DNA from: Acidobacteriota bacterium
GTDB taxonomy: Bacteria; Acidobacteriota; Terriglobia; Terriglobales; Acidobacteriaceae
Reading direction: 5' to 3'
DNA: 64,000 bases
NCBI GenBank assembly: GCA_021791875.1
Contig: JAJYVU010000013.1
Span: forward strand, 1 to 64,000
The notes under the pieces were generated by a model that was given only the letters and a program-made list of their open reading frames with translations, did not search any database and had not been told where the DNA came from. The position numbers and the translations under genes are program-made. Shown piece by piece: positions 24,804 through 32,725 of the stretch (its first letter is position 1; every line of letters starts with the position of its first letter).

Positions 24804-27245
24804 ATGTCCAGCGACTTCCTCAGCGTCATCAATCCCAGCGAACGCGACTCCCAGTCCGCCACGCAATCCGGCCGCGTCGTCCCGGTACTCCCCGTTCGCG
24901 ATACCGTCCTCTTTCCCCACGCGGTTTTGCCTCTGACCGTCGGACGCGAAAGTTCCATCCAGCTCATCCAGTCGCTGGGCGATGAAAAGACCATCGTCGT
25001 TGTCGCGCAGCGCGACGCACATATGGATACCCCCGGCCCATCGGACCTGCATCACTACGGCACTCTGGCCACCATCCACAAAGTCGTCAAGATGCCGAAC
25101 CAGAGCCTTTTCGTCTTCACCGAAGGCACTGAACGCGTCAAGCTCGGCGAATTCACCCAGCTTGAGCCTTTCATGCTGGCCACCGTCGAAACGGTCCCCG
25201 AGATTCAGCCCGAGAAGCAGGCCGAACTCGAAGCCCTGCAGCGCAATGTCATCTCGCAGTTCCAGCAGATCGTCACCGCCTCGCCGACCCTCTCTGACGA
25301 GCTCCAGACCATTGCCATGAACATCGATGAACCGGGCCGCCTCGTCGACTTCATCGCCTCTTCGCTCCCGTTCCTCACCACCATCGACAAACAGGAACTG
25401 CTCGAAACCCCCGACGTTGAGGCACGCCTCAACCGCGTCAACAAGCATCTCGTCAAGGAACTCGAAGTCCAGCAGTTGCGCAACAAGATTCAGTCGGAAG
25501 TGCAGGACCAGGTCCAGCAGTCCCAACGCGACTACTACCTCCGCGAGCAGCTCAAGGCCATCCAGAAGGAGCTCGGCGAAGCCGACGAAGGCCAGAAGGA
25601 TATCGAAGAGCTGCGCGAAAAAATCGAAGCCGCCGGCATGCCCGAAGAAACCAAAAAGGAGACCCTCAAGGAACTCAACCGGCTCTCCCGCATGTCGCCC
25701 ATGGCCGCCGACTACTCTCTCACCCGCAATTACATCGAGTGGCTCGCCGTTCTCCCATGGTCCAAATCCTCCGGCCACGACGTCGACATCCCCGAAGCCA
25801 AGGCCATTCTCGACGAGGACCACTACGACCTCAAGAAGGTAAAAGACCGCATCCTCGACTATCTCTCGGTGCGCCGCCTCAAGGCCGACATGAAAGGCCC
25901 CATCCTCTGCTTCGTCGGCCCCCCGGGCGTCGGCAAGACCTCGCTCGGCCGCAGCATCGCGCGCGCCCTCGACCGCAAGTTCCAGCGCATCTCCCTCGGT
26001 GGCATGCACGATGAAGCCGAGCTACGCGGCCACCGCCGCACCTACATCGGCGCCCTGCCCGGTCAGGTCATCCAGAACATCCGCCGCGCCGGAACCAACG
26101 ATCCCGTGCTCATGCTCGATGAGGTCGACAAGCTCGGCCGCGACTTCCGCGGCGACCCGGCCTCAGCACTGCTCGAAGTACTCGATCCTGAGCAGAATCA
26201 CACCTTTAGAGACAATTACCTCGACCAGCCCTTTGACTTGTCCAAGGTACTCTTCATCTGCACGGCCAACGTGCTCGACCCCGTTCCAGCGCCCTTGCTC
26301 GACCGCATGGAGATCATCGAGCTGCAGGGCTACACCGAGGAAGAAAAACGGCACATCGCCTTCCGCTACCTCATCCCGCGTCAGATCACCCAGAACGGCA
26401 TCAAGCCTGAAGACATCGAGTTCCCCGAGGACTCCATCGGCTATATCGTGCGCCACTACACGCGCGAGGCCGGCGTCCGCAAACTCGAGCAGCTCATCGG
26501 TACTGTCTGCCGCAAACAGGCGCGCCGCATTGCCGAAGGCAAACACGAAAAGCTCATCGTTACCCCAGAGATCATTCACGAATTTCTGGGCGGCATCAAG
26601 GTCCGCGTCGACACCGAAATCGCCGAACGCACCAGCCGTCCCGGCGTCGCGGTCGGACTCGCCTGGACACCCGCCGGCGGTGACATTCTCTTCATTGAAG
26701 CCAATCGCATGAAGGGCAAGGGCGGCTTCACCATGACCGGTCAGCTTGGCCAGGTCATGCAGGAATCCATGCAGGCTGCGCTCACCTGGGTCCGCTCCAA
26801 CGCCTCCGCGCTCGGCCTCGAAGAAGACTTCATCAAGGACATGGACATTCACATCCACGTCCCCGCCGGCGCCATTCCCAAGGATGGCCCTTCGGCTGGC
26901 GTCACCATGGCCACCGCGCTTGCATCCCTGCTCACCAATCATCCGGTGCGCACGCTCACAGCCATGACCGGCGAAATCACTCTCAGCGGCAATGTGCTGC
27001 CTGTCGGCGGTATCAAGGAGAAGTTCCTCGCCGCCAAGCGCGCCGGCGTCAAGCATGTCATTCTTCCCGAGGAAAACCGCCTCAACGTGGAAGAAGACCT
27101 TACGCCCGAGCAGATTGAGGGAGTCGAAATCCACTACGCCAGCCGCATTGAAGATGTGCTGGCCGTCGCACTGCCCGACCTGCCCAAGGTCGAGCAGTCG
27201 AAAACCGAAAAGTCACCTGAAGAAGTGCTCCAACACGCTTCCTAA
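24804..27245 (+). CDS. lon: ATP-dependent Lon protease
   Basis: 813 residues, full length for bacterial LonA. Substrate-binding N domain (about 25-220; [20 protein letters not shown]), then a coiled-coil linker, the AAA module with Walker [10 protein letters not shown] (372-380) and Walker [12 protein letters not shown], and the protease domain with Ser697 in PKDGPSAG and Lys740 in [14 protein letters not shown] as the catalytic dyad. It degrades damaged and regulatory proteins in the cytoplasm. The upstream gap of 220 bases has an inverted repeat (CAACTTTT at 24749, AAAAGTTG at 24782) around a TATATCTAAT stretch, possibly the promoter. No CIRCE element was found. Confidence 0.97.
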   Translation: MSSDFLSVINPSERDSQSATQSGRVVPVLPVRDTVLFPHAVLPLTVGRESSIQLIQSLGDEKTIVVVAQRDAHMDTPGPSDLHHYGTLATIHKVVKMPNQSLFVFTEGTERVKLGEFTQLEPFMLATVETVPEIQPEKQAELEALQRNVISQFQQIVTASPTLSDELQTIAMNIDEPGRLVDFIASSLPFLTTIDKQELLETPDVEARLNRVNKHLVKELEVQQLRNKIQSEVQDQVQQSQRDYYLREQLKAIQKELGEADEGQKDIEELREKIEAAGMPEETKKETLKELNRLSRMSPMAADYSLTRNYIEWLAVLPWSKSSGHDVDIPEAKAILDEDHYDLKKVKDRILDYLSVRRLKADMKGPILCFVGPPGVGKTSLGRSIARALDRKFQRISLGGMHDEAELRGHRRTYIGALPGQVIQNIRRAGTNDPVLMLDEVDKLGRDFRGDPASALLEVLDPEQNHTFRDNYLDQPFDLSKVLFICTANVLDPVPAPLLDRMEIIELQGYTEEEKRHIAFRYLIPRQITQNGIKPEDIEFPEDSIGYIVRHYTREAGVRKLEQLIGTVCRKQARRIAEGKHEKLIVTPEIIHEFLGGIKVRVDTEIAERTSRPGVAVGLAWTPAGGDILFIEANRMKGKGGFTMTGQLGQVMQESMQAALTWVRSNASALGLEEDFIKDMDIHIHVPAGAIPKDGPSAGVTMATALASLLTNHPVRTLTAMTGEITLSGNVLPVGGIKEKFLAAKRAGVKHVILPEENRLNVEEDLTPEQIEGVEIHYASRIEDVLAVALPDLPKVEQSKTEKSPEEVLQHAS

Positions 27246-27266
27246 CCAGGAAGCACAGGCACTCCT

Positions 27267-27310
27267 CCCGCCCGTCCGTGCAGAGAACACCTCGCGGGCG
27301 GGCTTTCTTG
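27267..27310 (+). terminator. Terminator of lon
   Basis: CCCGCCCG (27267-27274) pairs with CGGGCGGG (27295-27302) across a 20-base loop, followed by CTTTCTTG. It lies 21 bases after the lon stop. Confidence 0.75.
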
Positions 27311-27377
27311 TCGACCGCTGACTTGACTTACCAACTCAGTGAGAGCATTGTGACGAATGCTAGGGAGGGCAAGTTAG

Positions 27378-27557
27378 ATGGACAAGGCGCTAGAAGAGAA
27401 GCTGGAAGAAATCAACCAAACGCTAAAACTCGCGATCCTGGTAATTGGCGCCGCCGCATTCCAAGCAAGTTCACAAGAACTAACCAGTGAAGCGGCGTTA
27501 AGAAAGACTTTCCTGCTATACCGAGAGGCCATTGACACATCCGGCCACGATCTGTGA
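27378..27557 (+). CDS. Unknown small protein, 59 residues
   Basis: Not recognised. ATG 27378 follows a strong AGGGAGGG at 8-base spacing. The protein begins with a charged amphipathic helix (MDKALEEKLEEINQ), then a hydrophobic stretch (LKLAILVIGAAAF), then a polar tail ending ISTS-like (AIDTSGHDL). It could be a small membrane-associated peptide. Upstream, TTGACT at 27323 with a weak CATTGT 17 bases later may be a promoter, and AGCATT/AATGCT forms an inverted repeat just before the ribosome site. Composition is lower in GC than lon, so it may be acquired. A second small gene follows 81 bases later. Confidence 0.55.
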   Translation: MDKALEEKLEEINQTLKLAILVIGAAAFQASSQELTSEAALRKTFLLYREAIDTSGHDL

Positions 27558-27638
27558 TCACGTCGCTTAGAAGATAGCGTCGCCGCCGACAATACCGAGG
27601 TCAGACGCTTCCGCTCAACCACAAGATAGGAACCTCCT

Positions 27639-27893
27639 ATGATTAGCAATGCCGAAATTCTTGATTCGACCTACAAAACTCGCGACACCCTCTCTGCGTA
27701 CATCAAGCTTCTGGTCGCAACCCTAGAAGAACAAGGGATCTCCGAACAGGCAAGAAATTCAGAGATGTATAAACTCATGGACAAGCTAACCGCGGCCTCA
27801 GAGGGAACCTTCCCCGGAATCGTAACACTCACTCTGTCTTACACGCTCTACAAGTTCTTAGACCACGTGATCCAGACCTCCACACCCACGTAA
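27639..27893 (+). CDS. Unknown small protein, 84 residues
   Basis: Not recognised. ATG 27639 is preceded by AGGAA. The first 50 residues are polar and helical (STYKTRDTLSAYIKLLVATLEEQG), and the C-terminal part is more hydrophobic (FPGIVTLTLSYTLYKFLDHVI), perhaps membrane-associated. It shares the lower-GC composition of the preceding 59-residue gene and may form an operon with it. No homology to a toxin, antitoxin or phage family can be claimed from the sequence. The 130 bases after it hold no recognised feature. Confidence 0.55.
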   Translation: MISNAEILDSTYKTRDTLSAYIKLLVATLEEQGISEQARNSEMYKLMDKLTAASEGTFPGIVTLTLSYTLYKFLDHVIQTSTPT

Positions 27894-28022
27894 GGGTTTC
27901 GGTCGTCCAACCACCGCCTTGGGCCTCCAACCCCGGTCACGGAGCAGCAACTATTCCCTCCACCGTAGGCCCGGGAATCGCTTCGAACTTCCGCCTGCCG
28001 ACGCTAGGCTAATGGCTCACCA

Positions 28023-29318
28023 TCAGTCCTTCCCGCTATCTTCAATCGCGCCCAGATCCCGCAGCACGCATTCAGCCGCCATCCGGCCGGAAACCAGCGC
28101 GCCCTGCAGCCCCGGGAAAAGCTGCAAATCGCCACATGCATAAATGCCCGGCGAAATCCGTGCCCGCTCCGGCGTAGGATTCCACTCCGTATGCGTCAGC
28201 CGCGGCAGCGCCTGTGCAATCGGGTAGCTCCCCACCGTCGTCCAATCCCGCACCTGGTGCCCAAACCACAGCATGCAGTGTTCCCGGACCTGCGCTTCCA
28301 GGAGTGCCAATGCCTGCGGATCGCCCGGCGCCTCACCCACCACGCTGGCGCAAACCAGTTCCGCACCCGGCGGCGAGTACGCATGTGAAACCCGGCTCAT
28401 CACCGCCAGGTGATTCACCGGGCCCCGTCCCGGCTCGCCATTCAGCACCAGCACTGGCTCGTCTATCGGAATTCGCTCAGAAGCAAAATAAAACGTCGTC
28501 GTCTGGTTCCACGCTTTCGGCGCCTCAAACGGACGCGGCGGCAGCCCAAAGCTCTCGGGTGGCTCGTCGGCCGCCAGCACAACCGCTCGCGCCAGCACAG
28601 CGCCCGTTCCGTCGGCCTCCACCAACATTCCACTCGTCTGCGGTGCCACCCGTCTCACTTTCGCATGAGTCTGCAATGTGCGCGGTTTCAGTGCTGCGAC
28701 CATCTCCCGCGAAATCGCGCCCATGCCCTGCTCCGGCACCGCCACGGCGCCGCTCGCGAACATCCGGAAGACAAACTCAAAATATCGGCTGCTCGTCACC
28801 AGCTCTTTTTCCAGAAATACTCCGCCGAAAAACGGCCGGAAGAACGCCTCGATCACCGCATCCGAAAAAGCAAACTCCCGCAGAAACGCCATCGTCGAGG
28901 TCTCCGGCTGGTCAAAAAGAGACTCCCAGCTGCCGCTCATGACGCGCCCTCGCAGCCGCGCCACATGCACCTTGTCCTTCAGCGTGATGATCGGATCAAA
29001 AGCCAGCTTCAGCGCAGCGCCGAAGTCGCGAAACGGATCGGCAAAGGTGTGCATTCGCTCGCCTTTCCACACCATCGCACCCGGCTTCATCGGGCACAGC
29101 TTCAGGCTGTCGTAATTCAGAGCACGGCGCGCCTCGGGATACGCCGTCAGCAACACCTGGAACCCCCGGTCCAGCCGGAACCCATCCACCACGTCGGTGC
29201 GAATCCTTCCGCCCGGCACATCCGACGCTTCCATCAGCAGCACATCAAGCCCGGAGTGTTCCAGCAGGCGCGCGCAGTACAGTCCCGCCACGCCGCCGCC
29301 CACGATGACTACATCCAT
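28023..29318 (-). CDS. FAD-dependent oxidoreductase (amine oxidase/desaturase fold)
   Basis: 431 residues. N-terminal dinucleotide motif VIVGGGVAGLYCARLL, then the acidic ribose ligand and MEASDVPGGRIRT, typical of flavin amine oxidases, protoporphyrinogen oxidase and carotenoid desaturases. The C-terminal FAD motif is GIYACGDLQLFPGLQGALVSGRMAAE. The middle part (FFRPFFGGVFLEKEL) resembles soluble phytoene-desaturase-like oxidoreductases found widely in bacteria. Substrate cannot be told. It is divergent from the AhpD-like gene; the 294 bases between them hold both promoters but no further gene. Confidence 0.9.
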   Translation of the reverse strand: MDVVIVGGGVAGLYCARLLEHSGLDVLLMEASDVPGGRIRTDVVDGFRLDRGFQVLLTAYPEARRALNYDSLKLCPMKPGAMVWKGERMHTFADPFRDFGAALKLAFDPIITLKDKVHVARLRGRVMSGSWESLFDQPETSTMAFLREFAFSDAVIEAFFRPFFGGVFLEKELVTSSRYFEFVFRMFASGAVAVPEQGMGAISREMVAALKPRTLQTHAKVRRVAPQTSGMLVEADGTGAVLARAVVLAADEPPESFGLPPRPFEAPKAWNQTTTFYFASERIPIDEPVLVLNGEPGRGPVNHLAVMSRVSHAYSPPGAELVCASVVGEAPGDPQALALLEAQVREHCMLWFGHQVRDWTTVGSYPIAQALPRLTHTEWNPTPERARISPGIYACGDLQLFPGLQGALVSGRMAAECVLRDLGAIEDSGKD

Positions 29319-29612
29319 CTCATCGCTCCCCCACGTCTTCCGCTTACGTCTCGCTGCACAGCGCTCTTACCATCCCGCCGCGCATTTCCGAACCTTTTAC
29401 GCACTCACCCGGCCAAAAGCTCCCTCGTAAACTCGATGCCAGCTTACCAGCACAGCGCTGCTCAGGCCTGTGAACAGACTCTCGGCTTTGCGTCCCGCGT
29501 ATCAACATCCCATCCTACGCGCCTCCCCGCACCATCTGTCAGCCCGAGCTCCACGCGACGCACTTCTGTTCACGCCCCGAAAAAGTTACCCTGTCTGGTT
29601 AAGGAGACAATC

Positions 29613-30170
29613 ATGATTCGCACCGAACCCCGCCTCCCCCGTGTCTCGCGCAAGGACGCCCCCCCGAACGTCGCCGCCATCTTCGACCATTACATGCAGA
29701 CCCGCGGCAACGTACCCAACATGTTCCGCACCGTCGCCCTGCGCCCCGAAATCTTCGAGACCATGATCGCCCACTTCCAGGCCATCCTGAATACGGGCAC
29801 CCTTCCCACCAGGCTCAAGGAGCTGGTCATCGTCCGCACTTCGCAGCTCAATGCCTGCCGCTACTGCCTCGGCTCGCACACGCAGATCGCCCGCAAGCTT
29901 GGCTGGACCGACGACCAGATCGACAATCTCGCCGAATATGCCACCCGCGACGACTTTACCCCCGCCGAAAAAGTCGCCCTGCGCCTTGCCGAAGAAATGA
30001 CCCTCGACGCCAACAAAATTTCCGACGCCTTCTTCGCGGAAGTCCGCAGCCATTACAGCGAGGGCGAGGTCGTCGAGCTGATGGCCGCCATCGGCCTTTT
30101 CAACTACTTCAACCGCTTCAACAACGCGCTCCAGCTTGAGCCCACCAGGCCCGGCGAGGGCGCGGAGTAA
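29613..30170 (+). CDS. Carboxymuconolactone decarboxylase / AhpD-like protein
   Basis: 185 residues from ATG 29613, chosen for the AAGGAGA 7 bases upstream; the open frame extends far to the left but only as a shadow of the oxidoreductase. The AhpD-type redox motif is present: C82-R-Y-C85-L-G-S-H89, with the usual LVIVRTSQLNAC before it. Such proteins reduce peroxides through the cysteine pair, or act as uncharacterised peroxidase-related enzymes. The length suits the single-domain class. No ahpC or thioredoxin gene is near, so the electron partner is unknown. Confidence 0.9.
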   Translation: MIRTEPRLPRVSRKDAPPNVAAIFDHYMQTRGNVPNMFRTVALRPEIFETMIAHFQAILNTGTLPTRLKELVIVRTSQLNACRYCLGSHTQIARKLGWTDDQIDNLAEYATRDDFTPAEKVALRLAEEMTLDANKISDAFFAEVRSHYSEGEVVELMAAIGLFNYFNRFNNALQLEPTRPGEGAE

Positions 30171-30200
30171 CCCTCTGCACCCAGCCCCGTTGATTACGCC

Positions 30201-30968
30201 TTAGTAGAGCAAGATCGCTACCCGGAACGTCGTGAACCCCGGCTGCGCTCCCTCGGGAGCGCATGCTCCCACGGCGGCTCGCGTGTAATGACCGCGATGC
30301 AGGGCCTCTACCACCTGTTCCGGCAGCTCGTTCAGGTTCGAAGTCTGAAAGCGGATCACCAGCCGCACCGCCGGCCCACCCGGTATGCCGCGCTGCGAGC
30401 GGCAAGCCGCCTCCGCCGGCGCTCTTGGACCATCTGGAACGATCCCCTGTTGCTGCAGAAGCTCGCCCACTCGCTGCTCCACCTGCTCCGGACCGCGCGA
30501 CTCGATCGCATGCGCAAAATCCTCCACCACATACAACCGGCCCAGGTGCCACGCCGTTGCCAGGCCCACCGCGTTCAGGCCCGGATCCAGAATGTTCCTC
30601 CGGTGCGGCGGCGAATGCATCCATCCAACCTCCACGGACTCGGGATTGAACCCCGCCGCCAGGTTCTCCGCCACTTCGCTGAAGGCCACTCCCGCCTGTC
30701 GCGCGCGCTCCGGCAGCGGAGCCTCGCCGGGATACTGGTGCAGCAGCACCCGTTCGTGCAGCATCCACTGCAGATGCGCCTCCGCCGATCGCTGCAATCC
30801 TGCGTCCCACCGCAGCGAAACCAACCCATGCCGCATCCGGTCTGCATTCGTCAGTCGAAAAATCTCCCGCGCCGCATCCGGTCTCGCGTAGCGCTGCGCC
30901 ATCACCGGCGCGGCCGGCAGCAGGCACCCGCACAGTGCAGCCAGCATCACCCACACTCGTCTCTGCAT
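30201..30968 (-). CDS. Secreted CAP-domain protein (SCP/PR-1, YkwD-like)
   Basis: 255 residues from ATG 30968; the open frame could start at an ATG 15 bases or a TTG 39 bases further upstream, and no start has an ideal ribosome site. Signal peptide ends near PVMAQ. The CAP domain (about 35-155) shows FRLTNADRMRHGL, the helix with SAEAHLQWML, VAENLA and the signature HSPPHRRNIL. Family roles are varied and usually extracellular. About 100 further residues with Cys pairs and a Pro-rich linker follow and are not recognised. It reads towards the AhpD-like gene. Confidence 0.87.
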   Translation of the reverse strand: MQRRVWVMLAALCGCLLPAAPVMAQRYARPDAAREIFRLTNADRMRHGLVSLRWDAGLQRSAEAHLQWMLHERVLLHQYPGEAPLPERARQAGVAFSEVAENLAAGFNPESVEVGWMHSPPHRRNILDPGLNAVGLATAWHLGRLYVVEDFAHAIESRGPEQVEQRVGELLQQQGIVPDGPRAPAEAACRSQRGIPGGPAVRLVIRFQTSNLNELPEQVVEALHRGHYTRAAVGACAPEGAQPGFTTFRVAILLY

Positions 30969-31047
30969 CCGCAACGGAACCATCCTCCGCAATCCACCCC
31001 GAGTCAATTTCAGCCCGCTCCCTTCTTCACGGCTTTATGATCAGACT

Positions 31048-31899
31048 TTGAATCTCTCTTCCCATTGGACCCGGTTTTGTAAACAACCACTCGCCTACAT
31101 CGGTGCAGTGCTGGTGGTCCTATTTGTCGTTTGCGCTGTCTTCGCCCCTTGGGTCGCGCCCTACAACCCGGACCACATCCACCTGCTCGACCGCCTCGCC
31201 GGCCCCAGTCCCCAACACTGGTTCGGAACAGATGAACTCGGCCGCGACATCCTCTCGCGCATTATCTACGGCTCGCGCATCTCCCTTGAAGTCGCCACCT
31301 CCGTCGTCACGCTCTCGCTTTTCCTCGGACTCATCTTCGGCGGCATCGCCGGCTTCTACGGCGGCATTCTCGATACGGCCATCAACATGTTCGCCATGAA
31401 CGCCTTCATGGCCATGCCCGGCATCCTGCTCGCCATCGCCTTCGTGGCCTTCCTCGGCCCCGGCCTGCTCAACTTGATTTTGGCATTATCCATCGGCGGA
31501 TGGGTCGGTTACGCCCGCCTCGTCCGCGCCCAGGTCCTCGCCGCGCGAGAGAAGGAATTCGTCGAAGCCGCCCGCGCCCTCGGCGCCGGCGACCTCCGCA
31601 TCTTCCTCCGCCACATTCTGCCCAACATCATCCAGCCGCTCGTCGTCCAGGCCGCCATCGGCATGGCCGGAGCCGTCCTCGCCGAAGCCACTCTCAGCTT
31701 CCTCGGCCTCGGAGTACCACCCCCGACCCCAAGCTGGGGCTCCATGCTCAACGATGCCCGCGCGCATCTCTTCGACGCGCCCCATACCGTCGTCTTCCCA
31801 GCCATCGCCGTCATGTGCTGCGTGCTCTCCTTCAACTTCCTCGGCGACGCACTCCGCGACTACCTCGACCCCCGTACCCGCCTCACCGTCGGCCTCTAG
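31048..31899 (+). CDS. Peptide/nickel-type ABC transporter permease (DppC/OppC-like), orphan
   Basis: 283 residues; TTG start at 31048 (the nearby ATG is out of frame). It has the OppC N-terminal segment (about 10-60, with FAPWVAPYNPDH and HWFGTDELGRDILSRIIYG) and six membrane helices with the EAA loop EFVEAARALGAGDLRIFLRHILPNI. The end SFLGLGVPPPTPSWGSML and FNFLGDALRDYLDPR is typical of DppC. A DppB partner, binding protein and ATPases normally lie beside it, but none is present in this window. It may work with components encoded elsewhere. Confidence 0.9.
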   Translation: MNLSSHWTRFCKQPLAYIGAVLVVLFVVCAVFAPWVAPYNPDHIHLLDRLAGPSPQHWFGTDELGRDILSRIIYGSRISLEVATSVVTLSLFLGLIFGGIAGFYGGILDTAINMFAMNAFMAMPGILLAIAFVAFLGPGLLNLILALSIGGWVGYARLVRAQVLAAREKEFVEAARALGAGDLRIFLRHILPNIIQPLVVQAAIGMAGAVLAEATLSFLGLGVPPPTPSWGSMLNDARAHLFDAPHTVVFPAIAVMCCVLSFNFLGDALRDYLDPRTRLTVGL

Positions 31900-31913
31900 G
31901 CGGAAGCTGAAAT

Positions 31914-32129
31914 CTATCTCTTCCCGCCCCCCACAAAATGCACAATCTCAATCTTGTCGCCGTCGCAGAGCCGCGTCTCGCTCCACGCCGAGCGCGGAAC
32001 AATCTCCCCGTTCCGCTCCAGCGCCACGCGGTCGCCCTTCAAATGCAACGCCGCGAGCAAATCGCTCACGGCAGAGGTTTCGCTCAGCTCAGCAAACTCA
32101 CGCTGCTGGCCGTTGATCAGCAATTGCAT
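31914..32129 (-). CDS. thiS: Sulfur carrier protein ThiS
   Basis: 71 residues with the ubiquitin-like fold of ThiS: MQLLINGQQREF, a helical SDLLAALHLKGDRVALERNGEIV, and the C-terminal IEIVHFVGGG. ThiS is adenylated and thiocarboxylated on its final glycine to supply sulfur for the thiamine thiazole. Here two residues, KR, follow the GGG before the stop, so the glycine is not the terminal residue of the translated protein. A trimming step or a different role must be considered. The ThiF/MoeB-like gene is 19 kb away, and no other thi genes or TPP riboswitch are seen. Confidence 0.82.
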   Translation of the reverse strand: MQLLINGQQREFAELSETSAVSDLLAALHLKGDRVALERNGEIVPRSAWSETRLCDGDKIEIVHFVGGGKR

Positions 32130-32210
32130 GCCTTGAATCTAACAGTTCCTTGAGAACCAAAGGCAGAAGGCCAGACAGTTCCCCGCCATCCGGCAAATAA
32201 CCTCATCGAC

Positions 32211-32558
32211 TCAGTGCAGCCAGTGCCACAACAGCAGCCCACCCAGCCCCATGGCCCCCATCCCGATGTAAAGCCCCACCACCAGCATGAAACCCCGCAT
32301 CGCGCCCATACCATCTTCCAGCATTACTTGGTCCCGGCCTGTGACCAGTCTCTCGGCGTACCTTCCGTCTTCAAAAGAAAAATCCGCCGCCGCTTCTCCC
32401 GTGGACCCACGACCAGGAAGCCTCGACGGCGGATCAGAAAGAAGATCCCTGGCCCCTGGACGCACCACCGGACGCAGAATCACCTCTGCGGCCCTCTTCT
32501 CAGAAAAGACAGAAACCGCTTCTACCGATTGCGCTGGCGGATGAGATCCAGTTGCCAT
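32211..32558 (-). CDS. Unknown protein with C-terminal membrane anchor
   Basis: 115 residues, not recognised. AGGAGG lies at good spacing before the ATG, supporting translation. The first 85 residues are polar and probably disordered (Arg-, Pro- and Gly-rich), and residues about 88-112 form one hydrophobic helix (MLVVGLYIGMGAMGLGGLLLW). This suggests a tail-anchored or single-pass inner-membrane protein. It lies between thiS and the kinase gene on the same strand but separated by 80 and 167 bases. No domain is recognised. Confidence 0.65.
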   Translation of the reverse strand: MATGSHPPAQSVEAVSVFSEKRAAEVILRPVVRPGARDLLSDPPSRLPGRGSTGEAAADFSFEDGRYAERLVTGRDQVMLEDGMGAMRGFMLVVGLYIGMGAMGLGGLLLWHWLH

Positions 32559-32725
32559 GAAAGCTTTCCTCCTGGATCACCTATCGGCCAGAAAGAAGTC
32601 TTTCTTTAGCAAGTGGGCGCGACAAGCAGCTTCCCCCGAAACGGCCGCCCGGCAAATCCTCCCTGCCCACACACTTCAGGCAGCACCGGGGCCTTGCAGC
32701 TTCCCGCAGGCCAGCCCTTCAACCA

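Noticed and set aside
31900-32210. TPP riboswitch near thiS
   Set aside because: No conserved thi-box (CUGAGA) pattern in the upstream stretch.
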